A stretch of 5,764 nucleotides of DNA from 2-02-FULL-45-10 sp046590235 (GTDB taxonomy: Bacteria > Patescibacteriota > Patescibacteriia > Magasanikbacterales > GWA2-37-8): assembly GCA_046590235.1 (NCBI GenBank), contig JBKJTY010000001.1, positions 1-5,764 on the forward strand. Reading direction: 5' to 3'. The stretch's first letter is position 1. Each line of letters begins with the position of its first letter. A program made the translations under genes and the position numbers. The notes under the pieces were generated by a model that searched no databases, was not told the origin of the DNA, and was given only the letters and a program-made list of their open reading frames with translations. Shown piece after piece: positions 1-5,458 of the stretch.

Positions 1-75
1 ATTAATTTTACTTCACTATCGTTCTTTTATTTATTACTACTGCGTAGTTCGCTTGTCACTTTCTTTATAACTAAA

Positions 76-145
76 GGAAAGTAACCAAAGAAAGTTTCGG
101 GGGAAAGTAAAACTCGCCCGGCTCAAACAGTTACTTTCCCCCGAA
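76..145. repeat. Perfect 15-bp inverted repeat with an extra half-site
   Basis: The arms at 96-110 (TTCGGGGGAAAGTAA) and 131-145 (TTACTTTCCCCCGAA) are exact reverse complements separated by 20 bases. A further direct copy of the half-site, GGAAAGTAAC at 76-85, is an exact reverse complement of 130-139, so the right arm could pair with either of two left partners. Related ACTTTC/GAAAGT strings lie at 58-63 and 90-95. No run of T follows the stem on the plus strand, and only a weak T-rich stretch (ACTTTCTTT) follows it on the minus strand, so it is not a textbook terminator. It lies upstream of the galU promoter and may be a dispersed intergenic palindrome, a protein-binding site, or the end of an upstream transcript. 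The repeat is certain; its role is not. Confidence 0.8.
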
Positions 146-190
146 CCCCCTCGTATGAGAGATGATGAAATGCGAATGAGTGTGGGTTAA

Positions 191-219
191 TTGCCCTCTA
201 CTATATAATTTGTTATACT
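191..219 (+). promoter_or_regulatory. Sigma70-type extended -10 promoter of the galU cluster
   Basis: TTGCCC at 191-196 is followed after exactly 17 bases by TATACT at 214-219. TG at 211-212 sits one base before the hexamer, which makes an extended -10 element (TGT-TATACT). The start of transcription should fall near 225-227, giving a leader of only about 24 bases before the ATG at 250. A second box, TATAAT at 204-209, has no -35 match at a suitable distance. No Shine-Dalgarno is seen in the short leader. Confidence 0.72.
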
Positions 220-249
220 ATCTCTGAATTAATTTCAGAAATACTTTGT

Positions 250-1116
250 ATGGGCTCAATCAGAAAATTGGTGATTCCGGTGGCGGGGCTTGGAACTCGT
301 TTTTTACCAGCAACAAAAGCGCAACCGAAAGAAATGTTGCCTGTTGTTGATAAACCGATTATTCAATATGTAGTTGAAGGCGCAGTAGCAGCTGGTATTA
401 CTGATATTATTATGGTAACCGGGCCTAGTAAGCGCGCGGTTGAAGACCATTTTAGTCCAAACTACGAATTAATAAACTGGTTGAAAAAACAAGGTAAAAA
501 AGAGACGGCGGAAGAAGTGAAAAAAATTGCGGACATGGCAAATTTTATTTTCATTCGCCAAAAAGGTCCATATGGCAACGGTACTCCGGTACTGTGTGCT
601 AAGGATGTTATCGGCGATGAGCCGTTTGCAGTTATGTGGGGTGATGAATTTTTCTATACTCCAAAAAAGCCGCATTTACAACAGCTAATTGATGTTTTTG
701 ATAAATACCAGGATCCGGTTTTAACGGCTTACCCAGTTGATGCAGAAGGTACTAAAAAATACGGCATTATTGATGGTTTGCAAATTGAAAAAAATGTCGT
801 GCAGGTTAAAAATTTAGTCGAAAAGCCAGGTCCAGAAGCCGCACCATCACATTTGGCGAGTTTGGGCGGTTACGTGCTTACTCCAGACATTTTTGAAGCT
901 TTAGAAAAAACTAAAGTTGGTCGGGGTGGTGAATTATGGTTGGTAGATGCTATCTTTAAGCTTTTGAAAAAGCGTCCGGTGTACGCTTGTGCAGTTGAAG
1001 GGACTTATTATGACACAGGTTCAAAGCTTGGGTATTTGAAAGCGAATGTTGATTTTGCACTGCGCGATGAAAATTTGAAAAAAGAATTTAAAAAATATTT
1101 ACAGTCGATAGTTTAA
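250..1116 (+). CDS. galU: UTP-glucose-1-phosphate uridylyltransferase
   Basis: This cytoplasmic enzyme makes UDP-glucose and pyrophosphate from UTP and glucose 1-phosphate, supplying glucosyl donors for envelope polysaccharides and glycosylation. The 288-aa product has the usual length of bacterial GalU. Residues 10-36 carry the nucleotidyltransferase signature (PVAGLGTRFLPATK, then PKEMLP and DKP). Further family landmarks are RQKGPYGNGTPVL (103-115), a GDE at 131-133 that should supply the metal-binding Asp132, EKP (191-193), GGYVLTPDIF (206-215), GGELWLVDAI (226-235) and YDTGSKLGYLKA (254-265). MWGDEFF around the metal site and GGELW in place of the GGEIQ of Escherichia coli GalU are variant readings, not losses. 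The ATG at 250 puts the signature at the normal N-terminal distance. It is the first gene of a tight cluster, and the next gene starts after 6 bases. Confidence 0.95.
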   Translation: MGSIRKLVIPVAGLGTRFLPATKAQPKEMLPVVDKPIIQYVVEGAVAAGITDIIMVTGPSKRAVEDHFSPNYELINWLKKQGKKETAEEVKKIADMANFIFIRQKGPYGNGTPVLCAKDVIGDEPFAVMWGDEFFYTPKKPHLQQLIDVFDKYQDPVLTAYPVDAEGTKKYGIIDGLQIEKNVVQVKNLVEKPGPEAAPSHLASLGGYVLTPDIFEALEKTKVGRGGELWLVDAIFKLLKKRPVYACAVEGTYYDTGSKLGYLKANVDFALRDENLKKEFKKYLQSIV

Positions 1117-1122
1117 AAACCT

Positions 1123-2523
1123 ATGCCGCAAAAAACACAATCGCTTGTCTTGTGTGCCGCGCTTGGAGCTCTCCTCCTTGTCGGTTTTGGTTGTAAATCA
1201 GCCGATGGTGTGGTTGGTGGTGGAACGATGCCAAAGCGTGTAACCCTTGAATATTGGACTGTTTATGATGATGTTGATGCTATTCAGGCGGCAGCAACTG
1301 CGTTTAAAGCGCAGCGTTCACATCTTTCGATTAACGTCCGTCAATTGCGAGCTGATGAAATTTATACGCGTCTTGTAGAAGCTTTGGCAGAAGACAAGGG
1401 ACCGGATATTATCTCTGTTAACAATCGAGCTGTCGGTAGTTACATTTCAAAATTAGCTCCAATGCCGCCTAGTGTTAATGATACTACTATTATTGTGACA
1501 CAAGGACAGCTTGGGACGACAACAAAAGTTAATTCTGTTGTTAAACCAACAGTAACTGTTGAACAGTTGCAGCGCGAATACGTTAGTGTGGTGGCTGAAG
1601 ATGCTGTGAATGGTGGAAAAATATATGGCTTGCCTTTGTCGATCGACACGATGGCTATTTTCTATAATAAAGATTTGCTTGATCGGGCAGGTATAGCTGA
1701 AGCGCCAAAAACATGGGAAGAGTTTCAGGAAAATGTTAAGAAGCTAACTAAATACGATAAAACCACAGGAAAAATCACTCAATCAGGGGCAGTGCTTGGT
1801 ACTGGAACAAACGTTCCTTGGAGTGATGATATTTTATACGTACTTTTTAAACAAAGTGGTTTATCTTTTGTAAACAAGAATAATGAAGCGGTCTTTAATG
1901 TCCGCCCACAGAATAGTGGCAGTGGTTCTGAAACACCGGCGATGCAGGTAATGAATTTTTACACTGATTTTGCTAATCCTACACGAGATACCTATAGCTG
2001 GAATGATTCCATGGAAAATGGTCTTGATGCTTTTGTACAAGGTAAAGTAGCCTTTTTCTTCGGCTACAGCTTTGATTTGCCTTTAATCAAATCACGCGCC
2101 CCACAACTTAATTTTGATGTTATACCACTTCTACAGTTAAATCCTGAGGCACCGGCAAATACTGCTAATTACAGTATTCAGGCCGTAACAGCGAAATCGA
2201 AGAATGCTAACGAGGCTTGGAATTTTGTTACCTACTTAGCGCATTCCGGTGCAACTAAAGATTATTTGCAAAAATCTGGACGTCCAACAGCGTTACGCGC
2301 TTACCTCGCCGAACAAAAGAATGATGTCACTCTGGCACCTTTTGTTGAACAGCTTTTATCTGCTACTAATTGGTATCGTGGTGGAAATTATAACGCCGCA
2401 AGCTTAGCCGTTAAGACTCTTGTGAAAGAATGGTTGGTTGTCCCAGCAGACCCAGATAAATTGATTCAAAATTGGCAGTCGGCTTTAAACCGAGCAGCGG
2501 CACAAGTTAACCAGACACTCTAA
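1123..2523 (+). CDS. Extracellular solute-binding lipoprotein (ABC-type, family 1-like)
   Basis: The 466-aa product begins with a hydrophobic signal ending in LLLVGFGCKS, so Cys24 is the likely lipidated residue. Gly at -3 makes the lipobox slightly atypical. The body has the layout of sugar-type solute-binding proteins: an opening strand with EYWTVYDD (43-50), GPDIISVNNRAVGSYISKL (93-111), a hinge-like IYGLPLSIDTMAIFYNKDLL (167-186), TWEEF (197-201), FVQGKVAFFFGYSFDLP (304-320) and the late helix AWNFVTYL (365-372). Residues 112-160 form a Thr/Val-rich insert between the first strands. Such proteins bind an oligosaccharide or similar ligand outside the membrane and pass it to a permease, but no permease or ATPase gene lies in this window, so transport is inferred from the family only. 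The ATG at 1123 sits 6 bases after galU with no Shine-Dalgarno. The ligand cannot be read from the sequence. Confidence 0.85.
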   Translation: MPQKTQSLVLCAALGALLLVGFGCKSADGVVGGGTMPKRVTLEYWTVYDDVDAIQAAATAFKAQRSHLSINVRQLRADEIYTRLVEALAEDKGPDIISVNNRAVGSYISKLAPMPPSVNDTTIIVTQGQLGTTTKVNSVVKPTVTVEQLQREYVSVVAEDAVNGGKIYGLPLSIDTMAIFYNKDLLDRAGIAEAPKTWEEFQENVKKLTKYDKTTGKITQSGAVLGTGTNVPWSDDILYVLFKQSGLSFVNKNNEAVFNVRPQNSGSGSETPAMQVMNFYTDFANPTRDTYSWNDSMENGLDAFVQGKVAFFFGYSFDLPLIKSRAPQLNFDVIPLLQLNPEAPANTANYSIQAVTAKSKNANEAWNFVTYLAHSGATKDYLQKSGRPTALRAYLAEQKNDVTLAPFVEQLLSATNWYRGGNYNAASLAVKTLVKEWLVVPADPDKLIQNWQSALNRAAAQVNQTL

Positions 2524-2526
2524 ACT

Positions 2527-3210
2527 ATGTTATTCGCTGCCATTAAAAGTAAAACTCTATTATTTACCTTGCTATTAGCATTTTGTTTGAGTTTTGCTTA
2601 CAGCATTCCGGTAAAAGCAGCTGATAGTTATTGTTTTTGTCATAAGGATTTGAACCTTATAACTCCAGATACTTTGGAAAGAGAAGGTACTCAAGGGGAT
2701 GCTTACTGGAAAACAGGTTGTCAGAAAGTTACTGATCAATTTGAATGTGCGGCACTGAGTGCTCGAGGAAGCGGCCACCCAGTTTGTAATAGATTATACG
2801 ACAGTCCAACTGACTGCAGAGATGCAGAAACAATTTTTGATGCTGAATACGCTAAACGTATTCGTGATGCTGGTCAGGCTGGATTAGGAACGAGTAAAGG
2901 CGGAAGTGCGTTTATCCCAGATTGTGCTTTACAAGACGAATTGACTGATGAATGTAAAGATATTAGCATTTTTATTATTTTGGCTATAAACATCGCTAAT
3001 TACATGTTTTCAATCATTGGAGCATTAGCTCTTTTGATGTTCGTGTATGGTGGTTTTAGATTAATTATTTCTCGAGGTAATGCTGAACAGATTGATGCGG
3101 GTAAAAACGCTATGTTGGCAGCGGTGACAGGTTTGGCAGTTGCCTTCAGTGGTTATTTATTGATTCAGTTTGCGAGTTCTGTCATTGGGGCTAATAGTCC
3201 TCTTTTTTAA
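2527..3210 (+). CDS. Exported Cys-rich protein with C-terminal pilin-like (VirB2/TrbC-type) hairpin
   Basis: The 227-aa product has a Sec signal peptide (1-31, probably cut after VKA). An ectodomain of about 115 residues follows, with eight cysteines (36, 38, 65, 74, 87, 97, 133, 143), an even number that could form four disulphides. The C-terminus is a membrane hairpin: helix one at about 147-180, a short polar turn SRGNAEQIDAGKN (182-194), and helix two at about 195-217. The turn matches the G-N-x-E-[QK] core of the four downstream genes and of the T4SS_pilin/VirB2-like proteins common in CPR genomes. VirB2 itself is only a small hairpin, so the ectodomain is an addition. The likely topology is ectodomain outside and turn in the cytoplasm. 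It starts 3 bases after the lipoprotein gene without a Shine-Dalgarno. A tip or minor subunit role is inference; I do not recognise a named gene. Confidence 0.82.
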   Translation: MLFAAIKSKTLLFTLLLAFCLSFAYSIPVKAADSYCFCHKDLNLITPDTLEREGTQGDAYWKTGCQKVTDQFECAALSARGSGHPVCNRLYDSPTDCRDAETIFDAEYAKRIRDAGQAGLGTSKGGSAFIPDCALQDELTDECKDISIFIILAINIANYMFSIIGALALLMFVYGGFRLIISRGNAEQIDAGKNAMLAAVTGLAVAFSGYLLIQFASSVIGANSPLF

Positions 3211-3214
3211 TAAT

Positions 3215-4462
3215 ATGTACAAGAGAGCCTTTATTCAATTGATGGTGTTGGTGATTGGAAGCCTGACTTTGCCGGGTCTTGTTAGTGCTGATGTTCGTCC
3301 TTCTGGCTGTGCTGCTGGTTCAGATGGTTTACCCGATCCTTCTTGTAATTCAGCTTCAGACCCAAATTTTTTGATAAACGATACTGTGACGCATGATATC
3401 AGGTCTCTTTTTAGTGACAACGTTAATGGTGAGTGTTTTAAATACGCTGAATTAACCATTAAGGATGTTGATTTTACCAATAATTCTGACATGCAGATTA
3501 CTGGTGGTGAAGATTTTGTATTTCAGTTTTGTAAAGATCGCAAGATGCGTTTTACTGCAGGGGGTGCCGAATCCGGCACAATCGAGGTGAGATTAGCTGG
3601 TAATGAGTGTTATATTAGTGGGGCAGGTGTAGCATCATTTTTTGGTAGTAGTTGTACAATAAAATATAATCCAAGTAAGTTTGGCGGTTGCCAGTGTGCG
3701 GCTAATCTTAGGTTTTCGCCTGGTTTTACAGATGATGCTGGTCGTAGTCGGGGAAATGAACAAGGATCAATATTATTTGGAAGCGATGGTAAATTTTTAG
3801 ACAGCTCCTTCACGAGCGCGGACCGAACAGTCACGAGCTTGTTAACCTCTTTTGCGCCGCAAGTTGCTTCTCAACTAACTAATTATTCCTGTCCTGTGAT
3901 AGATGATTACAGTGTCGGACCTACTTTGGTGGTTGATATCACAAGTTGTGAAGCCCAGCAAAAGCAAGACGCTTGTTGTTGTAAGGTGGAGGAGCAGGGT
4001 AGTTTGAGTAAAAAGTATACATGTTCAAAGCAAAATATTTTACCGGGCGCGAGTTGTGATTTTTTAGGTCCTGGTGAATATAAAAAGCTTACTATTGATT
4101 CGGCTGGTAATTGTGATTCCTACAGTAGGACAGAAACTGCTAATTACCAGGCCTCAGGTAGTAGTGGTTTCACTATTGGTGATAAGAAGCTTATCGATGA
4201 GGCAAAAAAGCTAAACAAGCTCGGTACCACGAATGTAAATGATATGATTGGACGTGTGGCGCGAGGTTTGATGGCTTTCATGGGTATGATTTTATTCGTA
4301 CTTTACATCTATGCTGGCTTACTTTGGATGCTTGCTTCTGGCAATGATGAGCAAATCACAAAATCAAAAAATATCTTGGTCTGGTCAACGCTCGGTGTAG
4401 CAGTAATGATGGGTAGTTATATCATCGTTCAGTTTATATTCAGTACGACTTTAAAACTTTAA
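3215..4462 (+). CDS. Large exported Cys-rich protein with C-terminal pilin-like hairpin
   Basis: The product is 415 aa from the ATG at 3215. This start gives a clean signal peptide (cut after VSA, residue 25) and lies 4 bases past the previous stop; a TTG start at 3170 would add 15 residues and overlap the previous gene by 41 bases. The ectodomain of about 315 residues holds 16 cysteines (32, 44, 74, 106, 132, 147, 159, 161, 226, 245, 254-256, 270, 281, 300), again even. Residues 74-165 look rich in beta strands, and 245-300 form a compact module with a CCC triplet. An amphipathic helix (about 322-337) leads into the membrane hairpin: helix one about 347-374, turn SGNDEQITKSKN (375-386), helix two about 387-409. 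The hairpin is the same family as its neighbours. The head domain resembles nothing I can name; an adhesin, tip or cell-surface anchor role is inferred. Confidence 0.82.
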   Translation: MYKRAFIQLMVLVIGSLTLPGLVSADVRPSGCAAGSDGLPDPSCNSASDPNFLINDTVTHDIRSLFSDNVNGECFKYAELTIKDVDFTNNSDMQITGGEDFVFQFCKDRKMRFTAGGAESGTIEVRLAGNECYISGAGVASFFGSSCTIKYNPSKFGGCQCAANLRFSPGFTDDAGRSRGNEQGSILFGSDGKFLDSSFTSADRTVTSLLTSFAPQVASQLTNYSCPVIDDYSVGPTLVVDITSCEAQQKQDACCCKVEEQGSLSKKYTCSKQNILPGASCDFLGPGEYKKLTIDSAGNCDSYSRTETANYQASGSSGFTIGDKKLIDEAKKLNKLGTTNVNDMIGRVARGLMAFMGMILFVLYIYAGLLWMLASGNDEQITKSKNILVWSTLGVAVMMGSYIIVQFIFSTTLKL

Positions 4463-4464
4463 AT

Positions 4465-4854
4465 ATGGTACGTTTAAGACAGTTTTTTACTATCATGTTT
4501 TTTGGGGTAGTGCTATTGATTGCATCTCAGCCTGTTTTGGCAGCTCCTACACCTTCAGATTGTCCGCCTGGTACCCCATCAAATGCTACTTGTTTGAAGA
4601 ATCCTTTACAAGGTGGCCCGGTAGCAGCTGAAGATATCATTGGTATAATAATTAAGGGCGCGCTAAGTATCGTTGGTGCTTTAACACTTTTGATGATGGT
4701 TTGGGGTGGTTTTCAATGGCTTACTTCAGCTGGGAATTCTGAAAAAGTTGAAGCCGGTTCGAAAACAATGCTGTGGGCGGCAATTGGTGTTTTCTTGGTA
4801 TTTGCTAGTTATTTAATTTTATCTACCTTTACAAACTTGTTAACAGCTCCGTAA
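4465..4854 (+). CDS. Small pilin-like (VirB2/TrbC-type) membrane protein
   Basis: The 129-aa product has a Sec signal peptide cut most likely after VLA (residue 26), then a short Pro-rich external segment with just two cysteines (33 and 43), which could form one disulphide. A two-helix membrane hairpin follows: helix one about 58-87, turn SAGNSEKVEAGSK (88-100), helix two about 101-125. Overall size and layout match a classical VirB2/TrbC pilin precursor: signal peptide, two hydrophobic helices and a short polar turn. It starts 2 bases after the preceding stop without a Shine-Dalgarno, so it probably belongs to the upstream transcript and may depend on coupled translation. A new promoter begins at its stop codon. 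It could be a pilus subunit or a small membrane partner of the two large proteins; the family is clearer than the role. Confidence 0.83.
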   Translation: MVRLRQFFTIMFFGVVLLIASQPVLAAPTPSDCPPGTPSNATCLKNPLQGGPVAAEDIIGIIIKGALSIVGALTLLMMVWGGFQWLTSAGNSEKVEAGSKTMLWAAIGVFLVFASYLILSTFTNLLTAP

Positions 4855-4884
4855 TTGTTGGTAATGGCTAGCATGTGCTATACT
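4855..4884 (+). promoter_or_regulatory. Extended -10 promoter for the abundant pilin-like gene
   Basis: TTGTTG at 4855-4860, directly after the previous stop codon, is followed after 18 bases by TATACT at 4879-4884. TG at 4876-4877 makes an extended -10 (TGC-TATACT). Transcription should begin near 4890-4892, giving a leader of about 43 bases. The -10 region has the same TG-n-TATACTA form as the promoter upstream of galU. Its position suggests the last two genes can be transcribed separately from the upstream cluster. Confidence 0.68.
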
Positions 4885-4917
4885 ACTTGAAATATATAAG
4901 TATGACTCTACGTATTT

Positions 4918-4929
4918 GGAAGGGGGTGA
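4918..4929 (+). promoter_or_regulatory. Strong Shine-Dalgarno that fixes the start at 4934
   Basis: GGAAGGGGGTGA ends 4 bases before the ATG at 4934 and matches the anti-Shine-Dalgarno consensus AGGAGGTGA with one difference. It is the only strong ribosome binding site in the window. It overlaps a possible TTG start at 4916, so that longer reading is rejected and ATG 4934 chosen. Confidence 0.85.
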
Positions 4930-4933
4930 CATT

Positions 4934-5350
4934 ATGAAAATGCAGAAAATCTTTTCTACCGTTATGGCAATGGGTATGCTCGTGTTGAGTTTGTCAGCAG
5001 TAGCAACTCCATTGCAGCCAGCTTTAGCTGGTAGTAATGACCTCGGTCTCGACGAAGTAAGATACACAGGTTTAGCTAGTACGGATATCCGTATTACTGT
5101 CGCGAAAATTATTCGCACAGCAATGGGCTTACTTGGTATCGTAGCTGTAGTTATCATCCTCATCGGTGGTTTCACATGGATGACCGCAGGCGGCAACGAA
5201 GAAAAAGTTGGAGAAGCTAAGAAATGGATCTTTTCCGGTATTATCGGCTTGGCCATTATCTTATCAGCGTTTGCAATCGCAAGCTTCGTTATTTCGAGCT
5301 TGATCGGTGCAACTACTGGTGCTGGTTCCACAGACACATTAAGTGGTTGA
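4934..5350 (+). CDS. Probable major pilin-like (VirB2/TrbC-type) subunit
   Basis: The 138-aa precursor has a long signal peptide ending PALA|GS (residue 32), leaving a mature protein of about 106 residues with no cysteine. After a short acidic stretch (NDLGLDEV) comes GLASTDIRITVAKIIRTA (46-63), then membrane helix one (about 64-84), the turn TAGGNEEKVGEAKK (84-97), helix two (about 98-122) and a Gly/Ser/Thr tail. This layout fits T4SS_pilin/VirB2-like subunits. Three things mark it as the highly expressed member: its own extended -10 promoter, the only strong Shine-Dalgarno here, and frequent C-ending codons (15 of the 54 codons at 5069-5230, against 5 of 54 in the paralog downstream). The stop is TGA. 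Being the major fibre subunit is inferred from these signals, not shown. Confidence 0.86.
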   Translation: MKMQKIFSTVMAMGMLVLSLSAVATPLQPALAGSNDLGLDEVRYTGLASTDIRITVAKIIRTAMGLLGIVAVVIILIGGFTWMTAGGNEEKVGEAKKWIFSGIIGLAIILSAFAIASFVISSLIGATTGAGSTDTLSG

Positions 5351-5376
5351 TCTCTTTCAATAATTTAGAGAACCTT

Positions 5377-5410
5377 TTTCCAACAGTATGCGAAAGCGTC
5401 CTGTTGGAAA
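5377..5410 (+). other. GAAA-capped hairpin between two pilin-like genes
   Basis: TTTCCAACAG at 5377-5386 pairs perfectly with CTGTTGGAAA at 5401-5410. Inside, after one T/C mismatch (5387/5400), 5388-5391 pairs with 5396-5399 (A-T, T-G wobble, G-C, C-G), closed by a GAAA tetraloop at 5392-5395. The RNA form would thus be about 14 pairs capped by a GNRA loop. The following bases (GCGGA, then TTATATTTT at 5416-5424) give only a delayed, broken T-rich tract, so it may be a leaky terminator, a 3'-end stabiliser for the upstream message, or a processing site. Confidence 0.75.
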
Positions 5411-5458
5411 GCGGATTATATTTTGTAGGTACTAGAAGATATAACTGCTCACCTCGTT

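Noticed and set aside
96..150. Rho-independent terminator of an upstream gene
   Set aside because: The stem is strong, but it is followed by a C-rich tract instead of T residues on the plus strand, and only weakly T-rich sequence on the minus strand.
71..190. Open frame encoding KESNQRK-type residues across the inverted repeat
   Set aside because: It has no start codon before 155 and is explained by the palindromic repeat; strings of this kind are typical spurious translations of intergenic repeats.
3170..3214. N-terminal extension of the large Cys-rich gene from a TTG at 3170
   Set aside because: It would overlap the preceding gene by 41 bases and add a second hydrophobic stretch before a complete signal peptide. 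The ATG at 3215 gives a normal signal peptide and a 4-base gap like the other junctions.
4916..4933. TTG start at 4916 for the major pilin-like gene
   Set aside because: These codons are the Shine-Dalgarno itself (GGAAGGGGGTGA), which is correctly spaced for the ATG at 4934.
4840..5337. 165-codon open frame on the minus strand
   Set aside because: It is antisense to the pilin-like gene and its promoter, has low-complexity Ile/Ala/Pro/Lys composition, and lacks a ribosome site; it is a shadow of the plus-strand gene.
5427..5445. Separate promoter for the last pilin-like gene (TATAAC at 5440-5445)
   Set aside because: No -35 hexamer or TG extension is found at a workable distance, so read-through from 4855-4884 is the simpler explanation.
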